NCBI RefSeq assembly: GCF_904063055.1
Contig: NZ_CAJFCN010000003.1
Location: forward strand, 1-64,000
Source: Pseudomonas paracarnis
GTDB lineage: Bacteria; Pseudomonadota; Gammaproteobacteria; Pseudomonadales; Pseudomonadaceae
Length of the DNA: 64,000 nucleotides
Direction of reading: 5' to 3'
Part shown: positions 8,598 to 17,204 of the stretch, piece after piece
Numbering within the stretch: position 1 is the stretch's first letter
How the letters are laid out: each line of letters opens with the position of its first letter
Made by a program: the position numbers and the translations under genes
The notes under the pieces: generated by a model
What the model was told of the DNA's origin: nothing
What the model saw: only the letters and a program-made list of their open reading frames with translations
The model's database searches: none

Positions 8598-8726
8598 GGT
8601 TCGCTTCCATGTAAATAAGGCAGTGGCGATGGTGGCCTGCGCAGGCGTGGCAAATGTAGGTGGATTTCCCGACGTGGGCAAACGATGATATCTCGCACCA
8701 GCCATTAGAAAAATTTGGGTCATGTC
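8598..8726. promoter_or_regulatory. ampC-ampR divergent control region
   Basis: The 129-bp gap between the divergent genes is expected to hold the AmpR operator. The ampR-proximal part contains TTAGAAAAATTT (around 8705-8716), an AT-rich block like those in known ampR-ampC intercistrons, next to ATCTCGCACCAGCCATTAGA. The exact AmpR site was not resolved. Confidence 0.45.
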
Positions 8727-9599
8727 ATGCTGCGTTCCCACCTGCCGCTCAATGCCTTGCGCGCCTTCGAAGCGTCGGCGCGCCATTTGAGCTTTACCCG
8801 TGCGGCCATTGAGCTGTGCGTGACCCAAGCGGCAGTCAGTCATCAGGTCAAAAGTCTCGAAGCGCAACTCAACGTCACGCTGTTCAAGCGCCTGCCTCGG
8901 GGCTTGATGCTCACCAGCGAAGGCGAATCCCTGCTGCCCGTGCTGCGTGACGCCTTCGACCGTATCGCCCTGACCTTGGATCAGTTTGAAGGCGGCCATT
9001 ACCGTGAAGTCCTGACGGTGGGGGCGGTCGGTACCTTTGCGGTGGGCTGGTTGCTGCCACGCCTGGCGGATTTTCATAGCCGCTACCCGTTGATCGACTT
9101 GCGCTTGTCCACCCACAACAACCGCGTGGATGTCGCCGCCGAGGGCCTGGATTATGCCATCCGCTTTGGCGCCGGCGCGTGGCACGGCACCGATGCGTGC
9201 CCTTTGCTTGAGGCACCGTTGACGGTGTTGTGCGTGCCGCAGATTGCCGAACAACTGCGCAGCCCGGCTGACGTGTTGAAGCATACCTTGCTGCGTTCCT
9301 ACCGTGCCGATGAGTGGAACCTGTGGTTCCAGGCCGCCGGTTTGCCCAGCGATACCCGGGTGCCGCGCAGCGTGGTGTTCGACTCCTCGCTGGCAATGAT
9401 GGAGGCCGCGCTGCAAGGTGCCGGCGTGGCACTGGCGCCAGCTCGTATGTTTTCGCGGCAATTGGAGAACGATGTGATCCGCCAGCCGTTCGAGATGGGG
9501 ATCACCACCGGCAGCTATTGGTTGACGCGCTTGCAGTCGCGGGCTGAGACACCCGCGATGGTGGCGTTCAAAGGGTGGTTACAGGCGAGTGTTGCCTGA
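8727..9599 (+). CDS. ampR: LysR-type regulator AmpR
   Basis: This 290-residue regulator begins MLRSHLPLNALRAFEASARHL, with the HTH near 20-45 (FTRAAIELCVTQAAVSHQVK), and continues FKRLPRGLMLT, LSTHNNRVDVAAEGLDYAIRFG and TGSYWLTRLQSR, all as in P. aeruginosa AmpR. The family senses muramyl-peptide ligands of peptidoglycan recycling versus UDP-MurNAc-pentapeptide and switches the divergent ampC on or off. ATG 8727 was preferred to the TTG at 8715 by alignment with known AmpR starts. The C-terminus is slightly shorter than in P. aeruginosa, ending QASVA. Confidence 0.95.
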   Translation: MLRSHLPLNALRAFEASARHLSFTRAAIELCVTQAAVSHQVKSLEAQLNVTLFKRLPRGLMLTSEGESLLPVLRDAFDRIALTLDQFEGGHYREVLTVGAVGTFAVGWLLPRLADFHSRYPLIDLRLSTHNNRVDVAAEGLDYAIRFGAGAWHGTDACPLLEAPLTVLCVPQIAEQLRSPADVLKHTLLRSYRADEWNLWFQAAGLPSDTRVPRSVVFDSSLAMMEAALQGAGVALAPARMFSRQLENDVIRQPFEMGITTGSYWLTRLQSRAETPAMVAFKGWLQASVA

Positions 9600-9651
9600 G
9601 CTGACGCCGATCAGTCTAGCGAACGCAATGCCCAAAGCAATGAAGATCAAA

Positions 9652-9740
9652 GGTGGCAGCTGGCTTGCCTGCGAAAGCGGTTGTGCAGTCACAGGTGCAG
9701 CGACTGACACACTGCCTTCGCGGGCAAGCCCGCTCCCACC
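9652..9740. repeat. REPIN
   Basis: GGTGGCAGCTGGCTTGCC at the left is matched by inverted GGCAAGCCCGCTCCCACC at the right. It sits between the convergent ampR and dienelactone hydrolase genes. Confidence 0.85.
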
Positions 9741-9752
9741 GTCAGCGCTTGG

Positions 9753-10640
9753 CTAGGCGAGGTATTGGCGGAACCATCCCAGGGTGCGTTCCCAGGCAAG
9801 GTTTGCCGCTGCTTCGTCATAGCGCGGTGTCGAATCATTATGGAAACCGTGATTGGCGCCCTTGTAGATAAACGCCTCATACCTCGTCCCCGCGGCCTTC
9901 AATGCCTGTTCATACGCCGGCCAGCCTTCATTGATGCGCGTATCCAGTTCACCGAAATGCAACATGATCGGCGCCTTGATGCGCGGTACGTCCTTGGCGT
10001 CGGGTTGGCGCCCGTAGAAAGACACTGCCGCGCCCAGTTCCGGGTAGGCCACCGCCGCTGCATTGGTCACGCCACCGCCATAACAGAACCCGGTGATGCC
10101 GACTTTGCCCGTGCTGCTGTCGTGGTGCATCAGCCATTCGATGGCGGCGAAGAAGTCGTTCATCAGTTTGGTCGGGTCGACGGTCTGTTGCAGTGCCACG
10201 CCTTTTTCATCATTGCCAGGGTAGCCGCCCACCGAGGTCAGGCCGTCCGGGGCCAAGGCGATAAAGCCGGCCTTGGCCAGGCGTCGGGCGACGTCTTCGA
10301 TATAAGGGTTCAGGCCCCGGTTTTCATGCACCACCACCACGGCTGGCAGTTTGCCTGCGGCCTTGGCTGGGCGTACCAAGTAGCCGCGCACGGTGCCGTT
10401 GCCTTTGGGCGAGGGGTAGGTGATGTAGTCGGCGACGATATCCGGGTCGGTGAATTTCACCTGTTCGGCCAGGGCGTAATTGGGGCTCAGGGCCGCGAGC
10501 AATGCCGAAGCGGTGAGGCCTCCGAGGGTGAACAGCGCGGCGCGGTCGAGAAATTCGCGGCGGTTGATCTTGCCGTGGGCATAGCCGTCGTAGAGTTCCA
10601 GCAGTTCGGGAGCAAAGTCTTTCGCGGTCAGACGAGTCAT
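9753..10640 (-). CDS. Dienelactone hydrolase family protein with Tat-like signal
   Basis: This 295-residue alpha/beta hydrolase has the dienelactone hydrolase triad: Cys186 in GFCYGGG, Asp233 in GELDTRI and His264 in GANHGFH. Substrate anchors such as VVVHENRGLNPYIEDVARR are also typical. About 60 residues precede the domain and include NRREFLDRAALFTLGGL, a twin-arginine motif followed by a hydrophobic stretch, so export by Tat or membrane anchoring is likely. The substrate is unknown; exported YghX-like DLH proteins are poorly characterised. It is monocistronic, with 44 bp to the upstream thioesterase gene on the same strand. Confidence 0.85.
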   Translation of the reverse strand: MTRLTAKDFAPELLELYDGYAHGKINRREFLDRAALFTLGGLTASALLAALSPNYALAEQVKFTDPDIVADYITYPSPKGNGTVRGYLVRPAKAAGKLPAVVVVHENRGLNPYIEDVARRLAKAGFIALAPDGLTSVGGYPGNDEKGVALQQTVDPTKLMNDFFAAIEWLMHHDSSTGKVGITGFCYGGGVTNAAAVAYPELGAAVSFYGRQPDAKDVPRIKAPIMLHFGELDTRINEGWPAYEQALKAAGTRYEAFIYKGANHGFHNDSTPRYDEAAANLAWERTLGWFRQYLA

Positions 10641-10684
10641 CGGTGCAGTCCTCGATTAGCGGTTGCCGTCACTGTAGACCAGGA

Positions 10685-11179
10685 TCAAACCTCGCGGCCA
10701 TGGGCAGCGGCGGCCAGTTGCCCGGTGTCGACGCGCACGAACACCGAGTCGCCGACGGCGGTGAGCACGCTGCCTGCATACACTTCGCAGACCACACGGC
10801 TTTTGCGGCCGATTTCGCCTTCGACCCGAGCCCGCAGGACTAGGGGCACCCCCATGGGCGTGGGTTTGATGAATTTGATCCCCAGATTACCGGTGACGCA
10901 GTCGATGCGCGGCAGGCTGCCGGGTTCACGCTGTTCGACGCGGTAGTGGTAGGCCATGGCGGTCCAGTTGGAATGGCAGTCCACCAGCATGGCGATCAGC
11001 CCACCGTAAACCAGATCCGGCCAGCCGCTGTATTTGGCCTCGGGTTGGTGCTCGGCAATGACGTGCACGCCATCGTCATCCCAGCGGCTCTTGATGTGCA
11101 GGCCATGTGGGTTGCTGCTGCCGCAGCCGTAACAGATGCCGTCCGGCGCCGTGGTGTCCTGGAGAGAAGCGCTGTGCAT
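10685..11179 (-). CDS. PaaI-family hotdog thioesterase
   Basis: This 164-residue hotdog-fold protein has an N-terminal CYGCGSSNPHGLHI segment, two close cysteines typical of one subgroup, then the core YSGWPDLVYGGLIAMLVDCHSNWTA, which places the hotdog helix and its acidic catalytic residue. The later strands are IKFIKPTPMGVPLVLRARV. The family hydrolyses acyl-CoA thioesters; the acyl chain here cannot be told. It lies upstream of the DLH gene on the same strand with a 44-bp gap, so co-transcription is possible. Confidence 0.8.
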   Translation of the reverse strand: MHSASLQDTTAPDGICYGCGSSNPHGLHIKSRWDDDGVHVIAEHQPEAKYSGWPDLVYGGLIAMLVDCHSNWTAMAYHYRVEQREPGSLPRIDCVTGNLGIKFIKPTPMGVPLVLRARVEGEIGRKSRVVCEVYAGSVLTAVGDSVFVRVDTGQLAAAAHGREV

Positions 11180-11229
11180 GCAGAGTCCTTGTTGTTGTTT
11201 GGCGACGCTTCTATTTAGCAGGCCAGGGG

Positions 11230-12120
11230 TCAGCGAGCAAACTTCTTCGCCCCGGCCACGCAGCCGATCACCGCCACCGTCACCAGCACCATGCCCAGGC
11301 TGACCTGTTCATGCAGCAAACCCGCCGCCAGCGCCAGGCCGAAGAACGGTTGCAGCAACTGCAACTGGCCAACCGCGGCAATCCCGCCTTGGGCCAGGCC
11401 GCGGTACCAGAATACAAAGCCGATCAACATGCTGAACAACGCCACATAGCCCAGGCTCAGCCATGCCGGCAAGCTGATACCGCTGAGGGTGGACGGCGCC
11501 AACAACAGGCTCAAGGGCGCCACCACCGGCAGCGACACCACCAGCGCCCAGCAGATCACCTGCCAGCCGCCCAGGTTGCGCGACAGCTTGGCGCCTTCGG
11601 CATACCCCAGGCCGCATGCCAGCACGGCCAACAGCATCAACACATCGCCCGCGGGTGCGGCGCTCAAGCCTTGAGCAATGGCATATCCCATCACCAACAG
11701 GCTGCCCAGGACCGAAAACAACCAGAACACCGGCCTCGGCCGTTCACCGCCGCGCAGCACACCGAACACCGCCGTAGCCAGTGGCAGCAGGCCGATAAAG
11801 ACGATGGAGTGGGCCGAGGTCACGTACTGCAGGGCCAGGGCCGTCAGCAGTGGAAAGCCGATCACCACGCCAAGCGCGACGATAACCAGTGGTGCCCATT
11901 GCTGGCGTGTGGGGCGTTTTTCCTTGAATACCCCCAATAGGCACAACCCCAATAGTGCCGCGAGGGTGGCGCGGATCATGGTCAGGAACACCGGATCGAA
12001 TTCCATCACCGCCAGGCGCGTGGCTGGCAGCGAGCCGCTGAAAATCACCACGCCGATAAAACCGTTGATCCAACCCTGGGTGCTGCTGTCCAGAGTGCCG
12101 AGAGGAGAAGTGCGTTCCAT
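11230..12120 (-). CDS. EamA/RhaT-type DMT exporter
   Basis: This 296-residue inner-membrane protein has about ten hydrophobic helices arranged as two EamA repeats (first FIGVVIFSGSLPATRLAV..., second from LMLLAVLACGLGYAEGAKL). EamA carriers usually export amino acids or small metabolites. It is divergent from a MocR-type PLP regulator, whose targets are often such exporters or vitamin B6 genes, so ligand-controlled efflux is a reasonable inference. The start is uncertain: ATG 12120 (MERTSPLG) was chosen over in-frame ATGs at 12159 and 12186 because the latter run into the palindrome and promoter space. Confidence 0.8.
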   Translation of the reverse strand: MERTSPLGTLDSSTQGWINGFIGVVIFSGSLPATRLAVMEFDPVFLTMIRATLAALLGLCLLGVFKEKRPTRQQWAPLVIVALGVVIGFPLLTALALQYVTSAHSIVFIGLLPLATAVFGVLRGGERPRPVFWLFSVLGSLLVMGYAIAQGLSAAPAGDVLMLLAVLACGLGYAEGAKLSRNLGGWQVICWALVVSLPVVAPLSLLLAPSTLSGISLPAWLSLGYVALFSMLIGFVFWYRGLAQGGIAAVGQLQLLQPFFGLALAAGLLHEQVSLGMVLVTVAVIGCVAGAKKFAR

Positions 12121-12177
12121 GGGGGACCTGTCCGAAAATGGCAGTTGCGTGCTGGGCATCCTAGGATTGAAGATTAA

Positions 12178-12195
12178 GACAATCAAAAAATTGTC
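12178..12195. promoter_or_regulatory. Palindromic operator between EamA exporter and MocR regulator
   Basis: GACAAT-N6-ATTGTC is a perfect inverted repeat in the divergent gap, 15 bp ahead of the regulator ATG. A further TTGTCATGGATACAA overlaps its right arm. Position and symmetry fit the site of the adjacent GntR-type HTH. Confidence 0.5.
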
Positions 12196-12209
12196 ATGGA
12201 TACAACCCT

Positions 12210-13535
12210 ATGCCCCGTGCTCGCTACAAGACGCTGGTCGATACCTTCGCCGAGGCCATCCGCAGCGGCCAATTGCAGCCCGGCACGCGGTTGCCTACCC
12301 ATCGGCAATTGGCCGCCGAGCATGGCCTGGCACTGGTCACCGCCAGCCGGGTGTACAGCGAGTTGGAAGCCATGGGCCTGGTCAGCGGCGAAACCGGGCG
12401 CGGCACCTTCGTGCGTGAAATCGCGTTGCCGCCAGGGCAGGGCAGCGGGCAGATGACGGTTACGGCGGGTGTGCTCGATCTGAATTTCAACTACCCGTCC
12501 TTGCCGGGCCAGGCCGAGCTGTTGCGCACGGCGTTGCGCCAGCTCGCCCTGTCTGGTGATCTGGAGGCGTTGCTGCGCTACCAGCCCCATGCCGGGCGTG
12601 TGCACGAGCGCGCCGCCGTGGCCCGGCACTTGTTGAACCGCGGGCTGACGGTGCCAGCCGAGCAAGTGCTGGTGGTCAGCGGCGCCCAGCATGGCCTCGC
12701 CGTAAGCATGATGACCTTGCTCAAGCCTGGGGATGTGGTCGCGGTGGATGCATTGACCTATTCGGGGTTCAAGGTACTGGCCGAAACCCTGCATCTGGAA
12801 CTGGTCGCCATCCCAGTCACCGCCAGCGGCCCGGACCTGGACCACCTGCACAGCCTGTGTCGCCAGCGCCCGGTGCGAGCGGTGTACAGCATGCCGACCC
12901 TGCATAACCCGCTGGGCTGGGTGATGAGCCTGGCGCAGCGCGAGCGTTTGGTGGCAATCGCCCGGCAGCACGACCTGATGATCATTGAGGATGGCGCCTA
13001 TGCGTTTCTCGCCGAAGAAGCACCGCCACCTTTGGCAACTCTTGCACCGGAGCGCACGGTGTACATCGGCGGGTTGTCCAAGAGTGTCGCCACCGGTTTG
13101 CGTGTGGGCTTTATCGCTGCGCCTATGGCGTGGGTAAGCGGGTTGGAACGCACGATCATGGCCACTACCTGGAACGTGCCGGGGGTGATGAGCGCGATTG
13201 CGGTGGGCTGGCTCGAGGACGGCACGGTGGCGCAACTGGAGGCGCAAAAGCGTGCGGATGCCCAGGCTCGTCAAGCGTTGGCAGCACAGGTGCTGAGGGG
13301 CGTGAAGACCATCAGCCACCCGTCATCCTACTTTCTGTGGCTACCGTTGGCGGAAGACGCCCGCGCCGATCAGGTCGCCATGACCTTGCAGCGGGCGGGC
13401 ATCTCGGTTTCAACCGCCGAACCGTTCGCGGTCTCGGCCCAGGTGCCCCACGCACTGCGCCTGGCCCTGGGTTCGGTGTCGATGGCGGCGTTGCGTGAGG
13501 CGCTGGTGAAGGTGCGCAAGGTGGTGGCGTGGTGA
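12210..13535 (+). CDS. MocR-type regulator (GntR wHTH fused to PLP aminotransferase fold)
   Basis: This 441-residue protein has a GntR winged helix at 1-70 (RLPTHRQLAAEHGLALVTASRVY) joined to a fold-type I aminotransferase domain from about 90. YSMPTLHNPLG at 226-236 and IGGLSKSVATGLRVGF give the PLP lysine, Lys291. MocR proteins use PLP and often an amino compound as effectors rather than catalysing transamination. It is divergent from an EamA exporter across a perfect palindrome, so autoregulation and control of the exporter are likely. ATG 12210 is preferred because the domain starts at once. Confidence 0.9.
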   Translation: MPRARYKTLVDTFAEAIRSGQLQPGTRLPTHRQLAAEHGLALVTASRVYSELEAMGLVSGETGRGTFVREIALPPGQGSGQMTVTAGVLDLNFNYPSLPGQAELLRTALRQLALSGDLEALLRYQPHAGRVHERAAVARHLLNRGLTVPAEQVLVVSGAQHGLAVSMMTLLKPGDVVAVDALTYSGFKVLAETLHLELVAIPVTASGPDLDHLHSLCRQRPVRAVYSMPTLHNPLGWVMSLAQRERLVAIARQHDLMIIEDGAYAFLAEEAPPPLATLAPERTVYIGGLSKSVATGLRVGFIAAPMAWVSGLERTIMATTWNVPGVMSAIAVGWLEDGTVAQLEAQKRADAQARQALAAQVLRGVKTISHPSSYFLWLPLAEDARADQVAMTLQRAGISVSTAEPFAVSAQVPHALRLALGSVSMAALREALVKVRKVVAW

Positions 13536-13542
13536 GCGATCT

Positions 13543-13974
13543 TCAGTACTTGTAAGCCTGGCGACCAATCAGCAGCCATTTGCCATGCTGTTTTTGCCAG
13601 ACCTGGAAGTTATCGATATCGGTTGGTGTGTCCACACCGCTGTTCACTGCCAGGGCGTGGAAGTGGTTGCGCACCAGGGCGGTATCGCCATTGAGGGTGA
13701 TGGTCTGGTTTTGCATCTCCAGGGTTTTGAACGCGCTGGTATGGGTTTCCAGGTCGGCAATGAATTGCGCCTTGTTCTGCACCTTGCCGCTGGAGTGGCC
13801 GTAGGTGAGCTTGTCGGACGTCAGTGCATGAAGCTGCTTGAGGTCCAGGTGCAGCATGGCTTGGGTCAATTGATCGACTGCCTGGGCTACATCCTTCTCG
13901 GCTGCGCCGGGCGCGGCGGCGACGTAGCCGCAGAACAGGCACAGAAATCCGATCAGCACTTTGAAGTTGGGCAT
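13543..13974 (-). CDS. Exported NTF2-like (SnoaL/DUF4440-type) protein
   Basis: This 143-residue protein opens with a signal peptide (MPNFKVLIGFLCLFCGYVAA) followed by one NTF2-like cone-fold domain: AVDQLTQAMLHLDLKQLHAL, LTYGHSSGKVQNKAQF, then strands ending QKQHGKWLLIGRQAYKY. Such domains bind small hydrophobic ligands, sometimes with lyase or isomerase activity; none can be assigned here. ATG 13974 has AAGGAAAA upstream and gives a clean signal peptide; an ATG at 14031 would add 19 unrelated residues. It is convergent with the MocR gene, with 7 bp between the stops. Confidence 0.75.
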   Translation of the reverse strand: MPNFKVLIGFLCLFCGYVAAAPGAAEKDVAQAVDQLTQAMLHLDLKQLHALTSDKLTYGHSSGKVQNKAQFIADLETHTSAFKTLEMQNQTITLNGDTALVRNHFHALAVNSGVDTPTDIDNFQVWQKQHGKWLLIGRQAYKY

Positions 13975-14128
13975 GGGGGTTTTCCTTATTGTTGTTGGGA
14001 AATACGACGAGGTATGTCGTCGTACAACCATGCAATATTCTCAAGGGGGAAGGAAAGTGAAATTTGCAGGAGCTTGAGGTGAGGAGGCGCTAGAGTGTTC
14101 ATCACCATCCGCGCAGCCGAGGTACATC

Positions 14129-14362
14129 ATGGATTTTGACTGGCACAGCGACGTCATCACCCGTGCTACACCCGTCACCCCTAGCTACAAAAACACCCAG
14201 AACGTGCGCCGCTTTATGCTTGAGCAGTGCGGCCCGGCGTTCAAGTTCAACCGTCCATTCATGGCGTGGATTCGTAATGGCGCACCCAAGACCTTGGGGG
14301 AAGTGGTGGAGGAGTGGCAGCGTCGCAACGAGGTTCTTCGATCGTCGCACCACGGTGTTTGA
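14129..14362 (+). CDS. Small DUF6434-type protein
   Basis: This 77-residue cytoplasmic protein (MDFDWHSDVITRATPVTPSYKNTQNVRRFM...) resembles the DUF6434 family, often found alone or attached to SAP-like DNA-binding domains. The function is unknown. GAGGTA stands ahead of the ATG. It is monocistronic and followed by a REPIN. The charged, aromatic composition and the FMAWIRNGAPKTLGEVVEEW segment suggest a small folded domain rather than a chance frame. Confidence 0.7.
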   Translation: MDFDWHSDVITRATPVTPSYKNTQNVRRFMLEQCGPAFKFNRPFMAWIRNGAPKTLGEVVEEWQRRNEVLRSSHHGV

Positions 14363-14382
14363 ACTGAAATATGAATAAAAAG

Positions 14383-14473
14383 TGTGGGAGCGGGCTTGCT
14401 CGCGAATGCGCCGTGTCAGTCACCTGATTTGTTGACTGACACACTTCATTCGCGAGCAAGCCCGCTCCCACAC
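14383..14473. repeat. REPIN
   Basis: TGTGGGAGCGGGCTTGCTCG and the inverse CGAGCAAGCCCGCTCCCACA bound a 91-bp hairpin between the convergent DUF6434 and amidase genes. Confidence 0.9.
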
Positions 14474-14491
14474 TTTGAGTGAGGAGCCCAG

Positions 14492-16198
14492 CTAGATAGC
14501 CGCCAGCGGTGGCGTACGCGGCGGGATCATCCGTTTGCTGCCGGTGGCTTCGAACGCCGAGGCAAAGCGCAACAGCGCCGAATCGTCATAGGCACGCCCG
14601 GCGAAGGTGAGCCCCACCGGCATGCCAATGTCCGCCATCACGCCCATCGGCACGGTGACGGTGGGTACGCCCAGGTGGCGGATGGCGAGGTTGCCGTTGG
14701 CGACCCATACGCCGTTGCTCCAGGCGATATCGGCAGACGCTTCGTTCACATCGGCATCGGCCGGTCCTACGTCGGCCACGGTGGGGAACAGCACGGCGTC
14801 AAGCCCCAGGGTGTCCATCCAGTCTTCCAGGTCCAGGCGCCGGGTTTGCTCCAGGCCGCGCAGGCCGTCGGGCACGGTGCTGATCTGATCCCATGGCGTG
14901 ATGCCGCGTTGGGCCATGCGCACGTATTCGTCCATGCCGGCGGCCAGGTCGTCTTCACGGTTGGGCAGGGTGCCGGGGTCGTGGGGGAAGATGCTCGGCC
15001 CGTCCACATCGGCCAGGCGGTTCAGGTGCGGGTCGCCGTTGGCACGCAGGAAATCATCGAAGGCCCATGCAGACAGCTCCCACAGCTCGTCGTGGAGGAA
15101 CTCTTTAGAGACCAGGCCACGGGTAAACACCGTCGGCGCGCCGGGGCGGTCGCCTTCGCAGTTGGACACCAGCGGGAAATCCACTTCGATCACTTCGGCC
15201 CCCGCCGCTTCCAATGCCTGGCGCGCGGCTTGCCACAGTTCAATCACCGTGGCGCGGGTGTGGATCTTTTGCCCGGTCGGGCCGCCGATACCAGGTTTTT
15301 CGCTGGTGCCAGCCTCCGGGTCGGCGTTGATGTACATGCGCGGCACGCCAAAGCGCTTGCCGGCCAGGCTTTCGCTGTTGACTGCCAGCGCCGCGTAGGA
15401 CTCCGGGCGCACCGAGGTGACGCTGGGGATTGGCACCCAGGGTTGCAGGCGCCACAGGTCGCCTCGTGTGTCCGGGTCTTCGGCCACCACGACGTCGAGC
15501 ACTTCCAGCAGGTCGGCCATGGTGCGAGCGTAGGGCACTACCACGTCCATGGTCGGGGTCAGCGGCCAGTTGCCGCGCACGGAAATCACCCCGCGTGAAG
15601 GCGTGTAGGCACACAGGCCATTGTTGGAGGCCGGGCCGCGACCGCTGGACCAGGTTTCTTCAGCCAGCCCGAACGCGGCAAAGCTGGCGGCGGTGGCGGT
15701 GCCGGCACCGTTGGAGGAACCCGACGCAAACGGCGCGGTGAGGTAGTCGGCGTTGTAGGGGCTTTCGGCGCGACCGTACACGCCACGCTGCATACCGCCA
15801 TTGGCCATCGGCGGCATGTTGGTCTTGCCCAGGCAGATAGCGCCACCGGCACGCAGACGCTCAATGGTGAAGGCATCGCGCTGGGCCACCAGCTTGGCAA
15901 ACGCCGGGCTGCCGGATGCAGCCGTCAACCCCTTGACCAGGTAACTGTCCTTGGCCGTGTAGGGGATACCATCCAGTGGCCCCAGGGTTTGCCCCTTGGC
16001 GCGGCGTGCATCAGACGCCTGGGCTTCTTTGAGCGCATCGGGGTTGCGTACCACCACGGCGTTCAGTGCAGTGGCCGTCTGCGGGCCATCGTAGGCATCG
16101 ATCCGCGCCAGGTACGCCTGCACCAGTTCAACTGCCGTGGTCTGGCCGGCTTCAAGCGCAGCGCGCAATTGGGCAATGGAGACTTCAGTAACTTGCAT
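14492..16198 (-). CDS. Amidase signature family protein
   Basis: This 568-residue enzyme has the amidase signature core. Lys83 lies in DGIPYTAKDSYLVKG, the Ser-rich loop ASGSSNGAGTATA is near 159-170, and the nucleophile segment WSSGRGPASNNG is near 183-194. The Ser-Ser-Lys triad is therefore present, in slightly variant wording. The family hydrolyses amides to acid and ammonia, with very varied substrates. The insert rich in Gly/Pro around 300-330 and the long C-terminus resemble the fungal-type/AtzF-like long amidases. It is monocistronic. ATG 16198 follows directly after a GTG at 16201, which could also serve. Confidence 0.85.
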   Translation of the reverse strand: MQVTEVSIAQLRAALEAGQTTAVELVQAYLARIDAYDGPQTATALNAVVVRNPDALKEAQASDARRAKGQTLGPLDGIPYTAKDSYLVKGLTAASGSPAFAKLVAQRDAFTIERLRAGGAICLGKTNMPPMANGGMQRGVYGRAESPYNADYLTAPFASGSSNGAGTATAASFAAFGLAEETWSSGRGPASNNGLCAYTPSRGVISVRGNWPLTPTMDVVVPYARTMADLLEVLDVVVAEDPDTRGDLWRLQPWVPIPSVTSVRPESYAALAVNSESLAGKRFGVPRMYINADPEAGTSEKPGIGGPTGQKIHTRATVIELWQAARQALEAAGAEVIEVDFPLVSNCEGDRPGAPTVFTRGLVSKEFLHDELWELSAWAFDDFLRANGDPHLNRLADVDGPSIFPHDPGTLPNREDDLAAGMDEYVRMAQRGITPWDQISTVPDGLRGLEQTRRLDLEDWMDTLGLDAVLFPTVADVGPADADVNEASADIAWSNGVWVANGNLAIRHLGVPTVTVPMGVMADIGMPVGLTFAGRAYDDSALLRFASAFEATGSKRMIPPRTPPLAAI

Positions 16199-16392
16199 CA
16201 CGTTTTTTTCGCCGCCTTCAAGTGGGGGTATGGCGGCAGTCTACGTACAGATATTTCACAAAACCAGCGCGGCCTACTTCGCGTAGGCGGCGCGCAGGAC
16301 ATCTCGAGAAAGACGTCAGCAGGATTGCGAGCGGCAGTCTCTTGTCGCTAAGGTGGCCGCGTTGATTAACGTTGCACTTCAAGGAAGAGACC

Positions 16393-16707
16393 ATGCAAAA
16401 ACCTTATATCGCCCTGGCGGCCTTGCTGGGATTCACCGTCTATACCGTGGCGACCATGCTCACGGCCGAGCAGTCACTGTTGGCATTTGGATGGGAACTG
16501 ATGTCCAGACCCGATACGGCACAGGTGGTGATTGACCTGTATCTGATGGCGGTGCTGGCGTGTGTGTGGATGTACCGGGATGCGCGTGGGCGAGGGCGGT
16601 CGATGGCCTCAGTGCTGCCGTATTTTTTACTGACGGCAGTGTTTGTGTCGGTAGGGCCGCTGCTCTATATCGTGGTTAATGGGTTTTCTCGCCGGGCCAT
16701 GAAGTGA
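16393..16707 (+). CDS. DUF2834 membrane protein
   Basis: This 104-residue protein has three hydrophobic segments (PYIALAALLGFTVYTVATML, VVIDLYLMAVLACVWMY and SVLPYFLLTAVFVSVGPLLYIV) with WMYRDARGRG between the last two, the pattern of DUF2834 inner-membrane proteins. The function is unknown. AAGGAAGAG at 16381-16389 places the start at 16393; an earlier ATG at 16372 lies before that site. It is single and divergent from the amidase gene. Confidence 0.78.
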   Translation: MQKPYIALAALLGFTVYTVATMLTAEQSLLAFGWELMSRPDTAQVVIDLYLMAVLACVWMYRDARGRGRSMASVLPYFLLTAVFVSVGPLLYIVVNGFSRRAMK

Positions 16708-16739
16708 GGCTTGTTGCTCCCGTGACGACCTGCCAGCGA

Positions 16740-17149
16740 CGCTGATCTGACTGACACACGACGATCCAAAGTGTGAGCTGGCTTGCCTGCGATGGCGGCC
16801 TGACAGTTGACGCTTCTATACCTGAAGCACCGCGATCCCACTGTGGGAGCGGGCTTGCTCGCGAAGGCGGCCTGGCAGTCAACACAGTTGGATTGTGGAC
16901 ATATCCATAGCAGATCAAGAGCGGCTCGCTTCGCATCGTGGTTACCGTTGAGCGCTAAGGAGTTGTGTCGATACCTATGGTCATCGCAGGCAAGCCACCC
17001 ACATCTGGATCGTGGGGGTGTCAGGTAGATAGGCTTCGGCTAGCAGGCCGCCATCGCAGGCAAGCCAGCTCCCACATTTGGATCTAGTGGTGTCAGATAA
17101 ATATGCGTCGGCTGGCAGGCCGTCACGGGAGCAAGCTCCCTCGCCACAG
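16740..17149. repeat. Cluster of single REP and REP-like repeats in a 497-bp gene-free gap
   Basis: Between the DUF2834 and MFS genes no coding sequence is convincing. REP-type units lie at 16771-16798, 16842-16870 (forward) and 16981-17003, 17049-17075 (reverse), with a GGGAGCAAGCTCCC variant near 17128-17141. The stretch 16917-16947 (AAGAGCGGCTCGCTTCGCAT...) recurs at 32738-32767. GATACCTATG at 16970-16979 is the end motif of the element described at 32286-32805, so this is probably a degenerate relative of it. Confidence 0.7.
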
Positions 17150-17156
17150 GTCCCGC

Positions 17157-17196
17157 GTCGCCCCAAAGTTGTAGATAACTACGGCTATGGGGCGAC
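17157..17196 (-). terminator. Hairpin downstream of the fosmidomycin-type exporter gene
   Basis: GTCGCCCC (17157-17164) pairs with GGGGCGAC (17189-17196), 8 bp after the exporter stop. The loop itself contains GTAG-ATAA-CTAC. There is no T-run, so this is a transcript-end hairpin by position only. Confidence 0.5.
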
Positions 17197-17204
17197 GTGA
17201 TCGA

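Noticed and set aside
7455..9461. Extension of the ampC frame to 668 codons
   Set aside because: The N-terminal part is antisense to ampR and low in hydrophobicity; the signal peptide start at 8597 fits AmpC exactly.
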